In this document: piece by piece, positions 49,973 through 58,614 of the stretch
Layout: every line of letters starts with the position of its first letter
Numbering within the stretch: position 1 is the stretch's first letter
NCBI RefSeq assembly: GCF_003855255.1
Contig: NZ_CP034072.1
Location: 5,545,705 to 5,609,704, forward strand
From: Mycolicibacterium nivoides
GTDB lineage: Bacteria > Actinomycetota > Actinomycetes > Mycobacteriales > Mycobacteriaceae
DNA length: 64,000 bases
Direction: 5' to 3'
Notes under the pieces: generated by a model
Seen by the model: only the letters and a program-made list of their open reading frames with translations
Database searches by the model: none
What the model was told of the DNA's origin: nothing
Made by a program: the position numbers and the translations under genes

Positions 49973-51112
49973 CGGCAGCGCGCTACGTTCGCCCTGCTCA
50001 TGGTGGATACGACCGTCGGTCTGGGCCAGCGGCCGCCCGCCGCCTCCCCAACGCTGGGCGATGATCTCGGCCGCGATGGACACCGCCGTCTCCTCGGGAG
50101 TCCGGCCGCCGAGGTCCAGCCCGATCGGGCTGGACAACCTGGCCAGCTCGGCCTCCGTAATCCCGGCATCACGCAGGCGGGCCACGCGGTCCTCGTGGGT
50201 CCGCCGCGACCCCATCGCACCGATGTAGGCGACTTCGGGCAGTCGCAGCGCCACCTCCAGCAATGGCACGTCGAACTTGGGGTCGTGAGTCAGCACGCAG
50301 ATCACCGTGCGGGCATCGATCGCCCCCGCCTCGGCCTCGGCAGCCAGGTACCGGTGCGGCCAGTCCACCACCACCTCGTCGGCGGTCGGGAACCGCGCGG
50401 AGGTGGCGAACACCGGCCGGGCGTCGCACACGGTGACGCGGTAGCCGAGAAACACGCCCTGCTGGGCGACGGCTGCCGCGAAGTCGATCGCGCCGAACAC
50501 CAGCATCCGGGGCCGCGGCGCGTGGCTCGCGACGAAGACCTCCATGCCCTCACCGCGACGCTGACCGTCGGGACCGTAGGTCAGTACCTCACTGCGACCC
50601 GCCGCCAGCAGTCCGCGGGCGTCGTCGGTGACCGCGGCATCGGCGCGCAGGGACCCCAACGAGCCCTCGACCGCGTCGCGATGCACCACCAGCCTCTTGC
50701 CGACCCACGACCCGTCGGGATGGGCGATGACCGTGGCCACCGCGACCGGACGATGGGCCTCGATGTCCTCGGCGATGGCGCTCAACTGATGAAATGTGTT
50801 CTGGGACACCGGTTCTACGAAGATATCGAGGATGCCGCCGCAGGTGAGGCCGACCTCGAACGCGTCGTCGTCGCTGACGCCGTAGCGCTGGAGCACCGGG
50901 GTGCCGCTCGCCATCACCTCGGTCGCCAGTTCGTACACCGCGCCCTCGACACAGCCGCCCGACACCGACCCGGCGACAGTTCCGTCGGGGGCGACCACCA
51001 TCGCCGCACCCGCGGGGCGCGGTGCGGACCGAAATGTGCGCACCACAGTCCCGACACCTGCGGTACCACCCGCACGCCACACCGCTAACAAGGTGCTCAG
51101 CACATCTCTCAC
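49964..51112 (-). CDS. XdhC/CoxI-family molybdenum cofactor maturation protein (second copy)
   Basis: A 382-residue XdhC protein with an N-terminal XdhC_CoxI domain (VVRTFRSAPRPAGAAMVV, SVSGGCVEGAVYE) and a C-terminal Rossmann domain (MLVFGAIDFAAAVAQQG near residue 202; AYIGAMGSRRTHEDRV near 305). It probably loads mature Moco into CoxL. GTG 51112 lies 6 nt after a TAGATT -10, so the gene may be leaderless as well as co-transcribed with the SnoaL-like gene 9 nt upstream. Confidence 0.88.
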   Translation of the reverse strand: MRDVLSTLLAVWRAGGTAGVGTVVRTFRSAPRPAGAAMVVAPDGTVAGSVSGGCVEGAVYELATEVMASGTPVLQRYGVSDDDAFEVGLTCGGILDIFVEPVSQNTFHQLSAIAEDIEAHRPVAVATVIAHPDGSWVGKRLVVHRDAVEGSLGSLRADAAVTDDARGLLAAGRSEVLTYGPDGQRRGEGMEVFVASHAPRPRMLVFGAIDFAAAVAQQGVFLGYRVTVCDARPVFATSARFPTADEVVVDWPHRYLAAEAEAGAIDARTVICVLTHDPKFDVPLLEVALRLPEVAYIGAMGSRRTHEDRVARLRDAGITEAELARLSSPIGLDLGGRTPEETAVSIAAEIIAQRWGGGGRPLAQTDGRIHHEQGERSALPAS

Positions 51113-51118
51113 GGTTTC

Positions 51119-51124
51119 AATCTA
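51119..51124 (-). promoter_or_regulatory. Putative internal -10 of the XdhC-coxMSL genes
   Basis: TAGATT on the minus strand, 6 nt before the XdhC GTG. A TAGAAC hexamer (51123-51128, plus strand), the same as in the LysR operator, overlaps its first bases. Confidence 0.4.
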
Positions 51125-51517
51125 GAACGTGTCGAGTGCCGCGGCCAGCGCCTGGGTGTCGGGAAGGATCCGCTCCTCGACGACCTTGCCCCATACGACA
51201 CGGCCGATGTTGACACCGCGATAGACGATTTGGCCATGCCGGGTCGCGGCGTAACTGGTGGCGATACGAGTCGACCAGGGGCCGCCTTCGATGACCATCG
51301 CCTCCACTTCGAACTGTATGTCGGGAAAGCTCCGAAAGAACCTGTCGCGCAACCATGCCCGTTCCGCCTCAGCACCATGAAGATCCACCGCCAGTGCGTG
51401 GTCCCCCAGATACTGGAAATGCACGTCGTCGGCCAGCGGTATCTCATCGATGCGCTGATCCGAGAGCTTCGCCCAGAGTGCGATCGCCTGCTTCCGCACC
51501 AACCACCGATAGAACAT
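51122..51517 (-). CDS. SnoaL/NTF2-like small protein at the head of the cox operon
   Basis: A 131-residue protein with an NTF2/SnoaL-like cone fold pattern (FYRWLVRKQAIALWAKLSD start; YLGDHALAVDLHGAEAERAW middle). No catalytic residues can be assigned. ATG 51517 is 6 nt after a TACGCT -10; a GTG 16 codons upstream would run into the LysR start. It is followed by XdhC after 9 nt, so it is probably the first cox-operon gene. Its part in CO oxidation is unknown. Confidence 0.7.
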   Translation of the reverse strand: MFYRWLVRKQAIALWAKLSDQRIDEIPLADDVHFQYLGDHALAVDLHGAEAERAWLRDRFFRSFPDIQFEVEAMVIEGGPWSTRIATSYAATRHGQIVYRGVNIGRVVWGKVVEERILPDTQALAAALDTF

Positions 51518-51523
51518 TGTCCG

Positions 51524-51552
51524 AGCGTAGAACTCAGGAGGCGTTCTAGGCT
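51524..51552. promoter_or_regulatory. Divergent cox/LysR promoter with LysR operator TAGAAC-N9-GTTCTA
   Basis: The perfect inverted repeat at 51528-51548 lies between two divergent -10 elements: TACGCT (51524-51529, minus strand, for the SnoaL-cox operon) and TAGGCT (51547-51552, plus strand, for LysR). It overlaps both by two bases. A further TAGAAC stands at 51510-51515. This is the expected design for a LysR regulator acting on itself and its divergent target. Confidence 0.6.
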
Positions 51553-51558
51553 TCAATC

Positions 51559-52515
51559 GTGACACCCGCGCAATTGCGTGCGTTTTCGGCGGTCGTGAGG
51601 CTGGGCTCGGTGCGGGCCGCGGCCGAGGAACTGGGTATGTCCGACGCCGGGATCTCGATGCACGTCGCCCAGCTGCGCAAGGAACTCGACGATCCGCTGT
51701 TCACCAGGTCCGCGGCCGGCCTGGCCTTCACCCCGGGTGGTCTGCGCCTGGCCAGTCGCGCCGTCGAGATCCTCGGCCTGCAGCAGCAGACCGCCATCGA
51801 GGTGACCGAGGCCGCGCACGGCCGGCGGCTGTTGCGCATCGCGGCATCCAGCGCGTTCGCCGAACATGCGGCGCCGGGACTCATCGAGCTGTTCTCCTCA
51901 CGCGCCGACGACCTTTCGGTCGAGCTCAGTGTCCACCCGGCCGCCCGCTTCGCCGACCTGATCGCCACCCGTGCGATCGACATCGCGCTGGGCCCGCCGC
52001 CGGAGCGCGATGATCCGACGCTCGCGGTGCGCGCGTTCCTGAAGTACCAGATCGTCACGGTGACCACTAGGGACAGCCCATTGGCCGGACGGTCCCCGAG
52101 TCCGGTTCAGTTGCGGGAGCAGCCGTGGACGCTCGGGCCCTCCGGCGGCAGTGTCGACGGTGAGATCGCAACCATGTTGCGACACCTCGCGATTCCCGAG
52201 GCCCGGCAGCGAATCTTCCAGAGTGATGCGGCCGCTCTGGAGGAGGTGCACCGCGTCGGCGGGGTGATGCCGACGATCGGGTTCGCCGTGGCGGCCGACC
52301 TGACCAGCGGCAGGCTCGTGCAGCTCAAGGGGCCGGGCCTGCAGATCGCCGGCGAATGGTTCGCGTCGACCCTGCCCGCGGCGGCCCGCCAGCCGGCCGT
52401 GTCCGAACTGGTGCGGTTCATCACGACCCCGCGTTGCACCCAGGCCATGATCCGAGGAACCGGGGTGGGCGTCACCAGATTCCGGCCCAAGGTGCACGTG
52501 ACCCTGTGGAGCTGA
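51559..52515 (+). CDS. LysR-family transcriptional regulator of the cox operon
   Basis: A 318-residue LysR-type regulator with an N-terminal winged helix-turn-helix (residues 1-60, AAEELGMSDAGISMHVAQLR) and a substrate-binding-like effector domain. It is divergent from the CO dehydrogenase operon, as in M. tuberculosis (Rv0377, from memory), so it probably controls cox expression. GTG 51559 sits 6 nt after TAGGCT (leaderless). The inducer is unknown. Confidence 0.88.
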   Translation: MTPAQLRAFSAVVRLGSVRAAAEELGMSDAGISMHVAQLRKELDDPLFTRSAAGLAFTPGGLRLASRAVEILGLQQQTAIEVTEAAHGRRLLRIAASSAFAEHAAPGLIELFSSRADDLSVELSVHPAARFADLIATRAIDIALGPPPERDDPTLAVRAFLKYQIVTVTTRDSPLAGRSPSPVQLREQPWTLGPSGGSVDGEIATMLRHLAIPEARQRIFQSDAAALEEVHRVGGVMPTIGFAVAADLTSGRLVQLKGPGLQIAGEWFASTLPAAARQPAVSELVRFITTPRCTQAMIRGTGVGVTRFRPKVHVTLWS

Positions 52516-52519
52516 CGGA

Positions 52520-53428
52520 CTAATTCAGTCCGAGTGCGCCGGCCAGTTCACGAAGTGCCGGGCGCGGGTCCGCCATCGGGTTGTCACCGAGCACCTGCAG
52601 CACGACATGGTCGGCGCCGGCTTCCAGATGCGCCGTCACCGCCTTGGCCGCGCTGTCGACCGACCCCATCCCCACCACACCGCGGGCCAGCCGGTCGGAT
52701 CCACCGCGCACCAGATCGGACTCGTCAAACCCCTGACGCAGCCACGAATTCCGGTAGTTCGGCAGACCGCTGTAGACATCCAGGTGAGCGTGCGCTCGGC
52801 GGAGCTGATCGTCATCGGTCGATCCGATCGCAACCGCCTGTTCGGAGACGATCCACTTCTCCGGACCGAGGATGTCGCGGGTGACCCGGGTCTGCTCGGG
52901 GGTCACCAGGTACGGATGTGCGCCATCGGCGTGGGTGCCGGACAACTCGATCATCTTCGGACCCAGTGCGGCCAACAGGCGGGGCGGGCGCCCGACGCCC
53001 GGTTCGATCTGCTCGGGGACAGCGGCCATCCGGTCCAGGTATTCGCGCATGGTGGCCAGCGGTTTCTGGTAGACGCCACCCAGACCGCGTTCGACCAACG
53101 GCCCATGACTGACACCGAGACCGAGCACGAACCGGCCCGGATACAACGCCGTGAGGGTGCGCGCACCCGTCTCGGCCGCACTCGGCACCCGGACGTGGAT
53201 GTTGGCGATGCCGGTGCCAACCACCAGACGCTGAGTCGCGGCCAGGAAGGCCGCCGACTGCGTCAGGCATTCCTTACCGGTGACCTCGGGCAGGAACAAC
53301 GAGCCGAAGCCGAGTGCCTCGATCTCCCGGGCCACCTCCTGCGCATCCGGCATCGACCAGGTTTCGCTGGCCCACCACACCCCGATCCGGGACGGAAAAT
53401 CGATCCTGGCTCGCTGCGCCTGGGTCAA
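52520..53428 (-). CDS. LLM-class F420-dependent oxidoreductase (TIGR03620-like)
   Basis: A 302-residue luciferase-fold protein resembling the probable F420-dependent mycobacterial subgroup: IGVWWASETWSMPDAQEVA at the start, GFGSLFLPEVTGKE near residue 40, RFVLGLGVSHGP near 100 and VLQVLGDNPMADPRPALREL at the end. F420 use is inferred from family and host. A TTG start lies 3 nt after the stop of the glycosidase gene, with GAGGAG overlapping that gene's end, so the two are co-expressed. Substrate unknown. Confidence 0.8.
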   Translation of the reverse strand: MTQAQRARIDFPSRIGVWWASETWSMPDAQEVAREIEALGFGSLFLPEVTGKECLTQSAAFLAATQRLVVGTGIANIHVRVPSAAETGARTLTALYPGRFVLGLGVSHGPLVERGLGGVYQKPLATMREYLDRMAAVPEQIEPGVGRPPRLLAALGPKMIELSGTHADGAHPYLVTPEQTRVTRDILGPEKWIVSEQAVAIGSTDDDQLRRAHAHLDVYSGLPNYRNSWLRQGFDESDLVRGGSDRLARGVVGMGSVDSAAKAVTAHLEAGADHVVLQVLGDNPMADPRPALRELAGALGLN

Positions 53429-53431
53429 GTC

Positions 53432-54544
53432 CTACTCCTCATCGCCTGCGGCCAGCGTGTGCGCGGCCTCCATCAACATCCAACCCGACACCTGAACCGA
53501 CAGGTCGCGTTCGGGGATCGCCGAGGCGTTGACCGCGCCGTCCACGAACTGCGCCTGCTGGCCCTCAGCCCCTGGCACCTCGGCGGTCTGGTCCCAGAAC
53601 GCACCGAACAGCGGCAGCCCATCGACGGTCTGCCGGTTGTCCCAAGCCGCCTGTGCGGATTTGAGAACGATCGACCGCGCCGTCTCCCGCGCGGCTTGAT
53701 CGTCGGCCGTATCTCCCGGCAGGGTATTGGCCACCAGCGCCAGGTACCGCGCAGTGACGCCGTTGAACAGCCCGCCGTCACCACCACCGGCGCCCTTGAT
53801 GACACCGTCGGTGGCCATCTCCTTGTCCACCGCGGCCACCAAGCGGCGTACCCGCTCGGCGTGCCGGGTGTCCTCGGTGCGCACCGCGAGTTCGACCTCC
53901 AGCCCGAGCACCACGCCCTGGCAGTAGGTGTACTGCGCACGCACCATCGACCCGGCTTTGATGCCGTCGAACACCAGGTGGGTCTCCGGGTCGATCAGAG
54001 TGTCGTCGATCCAGTCGGCCATCTGCTGGGCCCGACGCAACCGGTCGTCATACCGGGCCAGGAAGATCCCGGCCGGACCGTTGGCCGGGGCGTTGAAGAA
54101 CTGATCCTGTTTGCGCCACGGGATACCGCCGCCGTCCTCGGGCACCCAGGCATCGACGAACTGGGCGCACAACTTCTTGAGTGCGTGGGATTTCTCGACG
54201 CCGACCAGCCGCCCGGCCCGCTCGAGGGCCAACGCCAGCCAGGCCATGTCGTCGTAGTAGTTGTTGGTCCACGACAGGTTGTTGCGGATGTGGTGCGCTC
54301 GGATCTGCCGTTGAATGCGGGTGATCCGCTCGGGCTGCGGATCACGCACCTGGGCGTCGACCAGCGTGTCCAGGAGATGCGCCTGCCACCAGTAGTGCCA
54401 GGTTCCGAACTTGCGGTACTTCTTGGTCGCCGGCCAGGCCACGACACCGAGTTGGGTGCCCGGCAGACCCCAGAGTTTCGTCAGGTGCCGTTGGGTGATC
54501 GCAGCTTCGGCGCTGGCCGCACGGTTAGCCCATAGCTGATCCAT
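53432..54544 (-). CDS. GH76-like glycoside hydrolase
   Basis: A 370-residue (alpha/alpha)6-barrel protein of the GH76 type, a family of endo-alpha-1,6-mannanases. It has NNYYDDMAWLALALERAG with the paired acids Asp98-Asp99, and YTYCQGVVLGLEVELA near residue 213. No signal peptide is present, so it would act in the cytoplasm or be exported in another way. An orthologue is known in M. tuberculosis (Rv0365c, from memory). Mannan-type glycolipids such as lipomannan are the obvious substrate class, but this is inference. Confidence 0.78.
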   Translation of the reverse strand: MDQLWANRAASAEAAITQRHLTKLWGLPGTQLGVVAWPATKKYRKFGTWHYWWQAHLLDTLVDAQVRDPQPERITRIQRQIRAHHIRNNLSWTNNYYDDMAWLALALERAGRLVGVEKSHALKKLCAQFVDAWVPEDGGGIPWRKQDQFFNAPANGPAGIFLARYDDRLRRAQQMADWIDDTLIDPETHLVFDGIKAGSMVRAQYTYCQGVVLGLEVELAVRTEDTRHAERVRRLVAAVDKEMATDGVIKGAGGGDGGLFNGVTARYLALVANTLPGDTADDQAARETARSIVLKSAQAAWDNRQTVDGLPLFGAFWDQTAEVPGAEGQQAQFVDGAVNASAIPERDLSVQVSGWMLMEAAHTLAAGDEE

Positions 54545-54614
54545 GCTGTCGATCCTGCCTTACCCGGCCGCCGAATTGTCGGCATGTCGAGCAGTTTTCT
54601 ATGTCTGCATCGAC

Positions 54615-55268
54615 CTACCAGGCGCGTGAGAAATCCGCGTGGCGAGTGATCCACGCGTGCATGACGATTCCGGCAGCGACACCGGCGTTCATGCTGCGGG
54701 TCGACCCGAACTGCGCGATGGACACCGTCACGGCCGCGCCGGCCTGCGCCTCCGGGGTGATGCCCGGGCCTTCCTGACCGAAGATCAGCAGGCAGTCGCG
54801 AGGTAGTTCGGTCTGTTCCAGACGCACGGCGCCGGGCACGTTGTCCACCGCGACGACGGTCAGCCCGGCGTCGGCGGCGAAGGACAGCAATTCGGCGGTG
54901 GTGTCATGGTGGCAGAGCCGCTGATAACGGTCGGTGACCATAGCGCCCCGCCGGTTCCAGCGTCGCCGCCCGACGATGTGCACGGTGTCGACGGCGAAGG
55001 CGTTGGCGGTGCGCACCACGGCGCCGATGTTGGCGTCGTTGCCGAAATTCTCGATCGCGATGTGCAGCGGGTGCCGACGCCGGTCGATGTCGGCGATGAT
55101 CGCCTCCCGGGTCCAATACCGGTAAGCATCAACGACATTACGGGTATCTCCGTCGCGCAGAAGCGCGGCGTCATAGCGCGCAGCGTCATCCCCGGAGGGT
55201 AACGGCCCCTCCCAGGGCCCCACTCCTGGGGATTCTCCCCACTCGGTGGGGCCGACGGCCTCAGCCAC
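54615..55268 (-). CDS. SpoU/TrmH-family RNA 2'-O-methyltransferase
   Basis: A 217-residue SPOUT methyltransferase with the three SpoU motifs: ENFGNDANIGAVVRTANAF (near residue 72), LLIFGQEGPGIT (near 160) and VSIAQFGSTRSMNAGVAAGI (near 182). The trefoil-knot Ser/Asn/Glu residues are intact. It methylates tRNA or rRNA ribose; the target base is not evident. The GTG start overlaps the upstream lipoprotein stop by 8 bp. Confidence 0.9.
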   Translation of the reverse strand: MAEAVGPTEWGESPGVGPWEGPLPSGDDAARYDAALLRDGDTRNVVDAYRYWTREAIIADIDRRRHPLHIAIENFGNDANIGAVVRTANAFAVDTVHIVGRRRWNRRGAMVTDRYQRLCHHDTTAELLSFAADAGLTVVAVDNVPGAVRLEQTELPRDCLLIFGQEGPGITPEAQAGAAVTVSIAQFGSTRSMNAGVAAGIVMHAWITRHADFSRAW

Positions 55269-56157
55269 CAGTGGTCCACAGGGCGGCGTGCGTACCGATC
55301 ACCGAAACCGAGGCGTACAGCAACGCCGCGTTCATCTCTCCCTGCGTACACAGCGAGGCGCGCACGTTGACGGCCTCACGGGAGGCCTCCGGCAGGATCA
55401 GCACCGAAGAGCCGTACACCGTACAGGCATGGCTGAGTCCCGGCGGCGGTAGCGACGGGCCGGCCACCACCATGAGCGGACCGCCACGCGCCGCCGCATC
55501 GTCCGCGTAACGTTCTGCCGCACCATCGATTTCGAGACCGATGAGCATGTAACCCTTGCCGTTGAAGGCGCTGGGGTCGCCCAGTGCGGCCGGTGCCAGT
55601 TGCCCGCCGTCGGCGCTGAACGCGTCCACGCTGGTGGACTTGAGGGTGACGCCGGCGTCGTTCACGCTGGTGGGCAGTACCCCGACCGGGAACGCGGCGG
55701 GGTAGGCGATGGTGGTGCCTGCGATGCGCTCACGCGGCGAGTACACATACACGCCGCGTACCTGGCTCTGGTCCCGTTGCGGCCCCAAGCAGACTGTGCC
55801 GCTGAGCTTGTCGGGCGCCGTCGCGGACAACGGCCTGATTCCCAGGCTGGTGATGTCGTCGCAGCCGTGCAGTGCGTCGGCCTCGATCGGATGTGCCAGG
55901 GCACCGTACAGACCGAACCGGATGTCCTCGGGTTTGGCGTGGGCATCCCCCGAAGCGGAGCCCTCGACGTCGACCAGTACGTGTTCGGTGTCGAACCGCA
56001 GGTCCGACACCTTCAGGTGCCAGCCGAGGATGTCCAACGATTCCCCGAGCTCGGCGGTCGACGCTTCATACGTGCGTCCCGGTTCATCGGATGCGCAGCC
56101 CGCGGTGACAACGAGAAGTATCGCCATCACCGCCGCGATCAGCGCCCGCACTGCCAC
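55261..56157 (-). CDS. Putative lipoprotein (Rv0381c-like)
   Basis: A 298-residue exported protein with a short signal and lipobox VVTAGC (Cys21). The mature part is rich in beta-forming segments (LGWHLKVSDLRFDTEHVLVDVEG) with several Cys. No catalytic motif is seen. It precedes the RNA methyltransferase with an 8-bp overlap and follows an SDR gene by 12 nt. Function unknown. Confidence 0.75.
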   Translation of the reverse strand: MAVRALIAAVMAILLVVTAGCASDEPGRTYEASTAELGESLDILGWHLKVSDLRFDTEHVLVDVEGSASGDAHAKPEDIRFGLYGALAHPIEADALHGCDDITSLGIRPLSATAPDKLSGTVCLGPQRDQSQVRGVYVYSPRERIAGTTIAYPAAFPVGVLPTSVNDAGVTLKSTSVDAFSADGGQLAPAALGDPSAFNGKGYMLIGLEIDGAAERYADDAAARGGPLMVVAGPSLPPPGLSHACTVYGSSVLILPEASREAVNVRASLCTQGEMNAALLYASVSVIGTHAALWTTGG

Positions 56158-56169
56158 GTTAGTTCTGCT

Positions 56170-56946
56170 CTAAGTTCTCCCACGACCTTTTCCCACTGCT
56201 TTTGTCATGGCGCGCACCAGGTTTCGCGGAGCCATCCGGCCCCCGGTGGTGAGCACCTTGTACTGCAGGCCCGGCACGATGACCACTTTGCCTGCGGCCA
56301 CGTCGGCCAGGCAGTCACGCACCACGTCCTCGACCTGCAGCCACAGGAACGACGGTGTGCCCGCCATGTCGATGCCCGCGCGGGCATGAAACTCGGTGTG
56401 GACGAAACCCGGGCACAGCGCATGCACGCCGACCCCGGTACCGCCCAGCCCATTGGCCAGCCCCTCGCTGAACGAGACGACCCAGGCCTTGGAAGCCGAA
56501 TATGTCGATCCGCGACCGGGAACCAGCCCGGCGACACTGGCCACGTTGATGACGGTGCCGCCACCCGCCTCGATCATCGACGGCAGCGCGGCGTGCGTCA
56601 GCTCCATCACGGCGGTGACGTTGACGTCCAGTTGGGCCTGCAGCTGGGCGAGATCGGCGGTCCAGAACTCACCCGACGTGCCGAAGCCGGCGTTGTTCAC
56701 CAACACCTGCACCCCGGCTCGCAGCCGGTCGGCGACCTTGGCCCGGTCGGGGGCGCATGCCAGGTCCGCGGGAAGCACCTCGACTGCCGCGCCGGCCTCG
56801 TCGTGCAGTTCGGCGGCGAGTTGTTCCAGCCGTACGGCGTCCCGCGCCACGAGGACGAGGTCGTAGCCGTCCCGCGCGTACCGGCGGGCGAAGCCGGCGC
56901 CGAGCCCTGAGGTCGGTCCAGTGATCAGCGCGACGGGGCGAGGCAT
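56170..56946 (-). CDS. Short-chain dehydrogenase/reductase
   Basis: A 258-residue SDR of the DltE/YqjQ-like group with cofactor loop [17 protein letters not shown] (about residues 8-24), [11 protein letters not shown] near 84 and catalytic Ser/Tyr/Lys in NVASVAG and YSASKAW (near 132-152). A C-terminal KAVGKGRG basic tail is present. ATG 56946 follows a TAATCT -10 by 6 nt, so it probably starts a new leaderless transcript leading into the lipoprotein and SpoU genes. Confidence 0.87.
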   Translation of the reverse strand: MPRPVALITGPTSGLGAGFARRYARDGYDLVLVARDAVRLEQLAAELHDEAGAAVEVLPADLACAPDRAKVADRLRAGVQVLVNNAGFGTSGEFWTADLAQLQAQLDVNVTAVMELTHAALPSMIEAGGGTVINVASVAGLVPGRGSTYSASKAWVVSFSEGLANGLGGTGVGVHALCPGFVHTEFHARAGIDMAGTPSFLWLQVEDVVRDCLADVAAGKVVIVPGLQYKVLTTGGRMAPRNLVRAMTKAVGKGRGRT

Positions 56947-56952
56947 GCCGAC

Positions 56953-56958
56953 AGATTA
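56953..56958 (-). promoter_or_regulatory. Putative leaderless -10 of the SDR at 56170
   Basis: TAATCT on the minus strand, 6 nt before the ATG, no SD. Confidence 0.45.
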
Positions 56959-56980
56959 CTGAACTGTTCTGATGCGCAGG

Positions 56981-57847
56981 CTAGCGCTGGTAGTGCGGTG
57001 CGTGACGGCCGTTGCGTGCCGGCGGCGGGGTCCGACGGACCACATCGGGACGGCCGGGCTCCTGGCGCGGCTGGGTGTAGCGACTGACGTCTCCACGCCC
57101 GGGTGCCGCGTCGGCCCGGCCCGGAGGCAGCTCCCGGCGCCCGGCGGGCGTCGGCGCCAACGGGCGGCTGGGCGATCCGGCGCGACGCGCCAGCGCAGCT
57201 TGGCTGCCCTGACCCGACTGGGGTGCCACACCGTTCTGCGGAACCGGCGGTAGTACCCGCAGCAGGTCGTTGAACTGACGCACAGTGCGCAGTCCCTCGT
57301 CCCATTGGGCGCGGGTACTCGTGACCGGCATGCTGACGAGCGTCCAGTTCTGCTCGTTCCACATGATCTCGGCGCAATCGGGAGCGGTGTGGGCGAACGT
57401 GACCATCCGGCGGTCGCAGGCGCGACGAGCGGCGTCGAGGTTGGTGGAGTACACCATCCGCGGACCGATCGCGCCGAGCAGCCAGATGTCGCTCTCCCGG
57501 GGCTCCTTGATGCCCTTGAGTCGCAGATCGACGACGACGTTCGTGCCGACCTTGCGGTGCAGCGCGATCACCGTTGCCACTTCTTCGATGTCAAAGATGA
57601 ACACCGCCTCGCCACGGATCTGGCCGAGCACGACGTTCTTGGCCGTGACGTCACCGACGGTCGACATCACCCCGCGCTTCCAGCGCTTGAGGATCTCGTG
57701 CGACTCGTGCTCGTAATCGAAGCCATGCGACTTCGCCCACGACTTACGGCGCCGTCCCAACCCACGTCGACGGTCGATGTCGACGTACAGCAATACGGCC
57801 GCACCCACGAAACAGAGTGCGGACAGCGTGAACCAGAGCGGGACCAT
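56981..57847 (-). CDS. ttfA: TtfA, trehalose monomycolate transport factor (MmpL3 partner)
   Basis: A 288-residue protein with one N-terminal transmembrane helix (residues 3-21), a cytoplasmic conserved domain (about 25-185, including WAKSHGFDYEHESHEILKRW) and a disordered Pro/Arg/Gly-rich C-terminal tail. It matches M. tuberculosis Rv0383c by position next to clpB and by layout. TtfA is an essential partner of MmpL3 in exporting trehalose monomycolate to the outer membrane. ATG 57847 is 7 nt after a TAGGCT -10, so likely leaderless. Confidence 0.85.
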   Translation of the reverse strand: MVPLWFTLSALCFVGAAVLLYVDIDRRRGLGRRRKSWAKSHGFDYEHESHEILKRWKRGVMSTVGDVTAKNVVLGQIRGEAVFIFDIEEVATVIALHRKVGTNVVVDLRLKGIKEPRESDIWLLGAIGPRMVYSTNLDAARRACDRRMVTFAHTAPDCAEIMWNEQNWTLVSMPVTSTRAQWDEGLRTVRQFNDLLRVLPPVPQNGVAPQSGQGSQAALARRAGSPSRPLAPTPAGRRELPPGRADAAPGRGDVSRYTQPRQEPGRPDVVRRTPPPARNGRHAPHYQR

Positions 57848-57854
57848 CGGGCAT

Positions 57855-57860
57855 AGCCTA
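57855..57860 (-). promoter_or_regulatory. Putative leaderless -10 of ttfA
   Basis: TAGGCT on the minus strand, 7 nt before the ttfA ATG. Confidence 0.45.
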
Positions 57861-57906
57861 CTTGTTGACGGGCGGAATGCCCCCACCTTGTGAGGTCACA
57901 ACCCGG

Positions 57907-58545
57907 TTACTGGTGATCAGAGGGCCGTAATCGGGACTCCTCGAGATACGTGACGATGGCGTTGGTGAGTCCCCGCCGGGCCACGTCGAGGTCGATGAAG
58001 CTGCCGAGTTGACGCTCGGAGGTGATGCCCCGCATGGCGCCGGGGATGAACGCGGCGACCTCCCGCACCCGCTCGGGATCGACGCCAAGGCCGGCGAAGG
58101 CCTGCTGACAGGTTTGCAGCCAGCCCTGACCCCAGGACGATAGCTCGGCGGCGGTCTTCGGGTAGAGCCGTTCGAGTTCGGCGGGGTCTCGCGGCAGTGC
58201 CGCGCGCAGATTCTCGATCGCCCGCGAATCGCCGGCAGTCAGCCCGTCATAGAGCAGGTCGATGATGGCGGCGACGCGCTGACGCAACGAAGCAGTGCTG
58301 TCGTGGTGGCTGAACATCCCGGCGCGGCGTTCCGCGGTGCGCTGCAGGACGGCGGCCCAGAACCCGTCGATGTCGCCGAACTGGTACTTCACCGCACCCC
58401 AGGTGGCACCGATGTCTTTGGCGATCCGGTTGGCCGAGACCGCTCCCGGGTCTCCGGTGGCCAGGGCCTTGCGCGCGGCCTCCAGCATGCTCTCCCGGGT
58501 GGCCTCGCCGCGCCGGTTGGTGCGGCGCGCGCTCACCTCGGTCAT
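57907..58545 (-). CDS. TetR-family transcriptional regulator
   Basis: A 212-residue TetR-type repressor with an N-terminal helix-turn-helix (about residues 15-65, SANRIAKDIGATWGAVKYQFG) and a divergent ligand-binding C-terminal domain. It is divergent from a Rieske oxygenase gene with 69 bp between the starts. Two identical 12-bp repeats lie there, so it probably represses the oxygenase operon and itself. ATG is 6 nt after TAATCT (58552-58557, minus strand), so likely leaderless. Confidence 0.87.
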   Translation of the reverse strand: MTEVSARRTNRRGEATRESMLEAARKALATGDPGAVSANRIAKDIGATWGAVKYQFGDIDGFWAAVLQRTAERRAGMFSHHDSTASLRQRVAAIIDLLYDGLTAGDSRAIENLRAALPRDPAELERLYPKTAAELSSWGQGWLQTCQQAFAGLGVDPERVREVAAFIPGAMRGITSERQLGSFIDLDVARRGLTNAIVTYLEESRLRPSDHQ

Positions 58546-58563
58546 CTCAGGAGATTACCCCAA

Positions 58564-58598
58564 TTTCACAGAACCCTCTTCCAAAGTTTCACAGAACC
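58564..58598. repeat. Tandem 12-bp repeats TTTCACAGAACC in the TetR/Rieske promoter
   Basis: Two exact copies, at 58564-58575 and 58587-58598, spaced 23 bp start to start (about two helix turns, same face). The second is just upstream of the Rieske -10. They are the best candidate operator for the TetR protein. Confidence 0.6.
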
Positions 58599-58601
58599 TC
58601 C

Positions 58602-58607
58602 TACGAT
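58602..58607 (+). promoter_or_regulatory. Putative leaderless -10 of the Rieske gene
   Basis: TACGAT, 7 nt before the Rieske ATG. Confidence 0.45.
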
Positions 58608-58614
58608 TCGCGTC

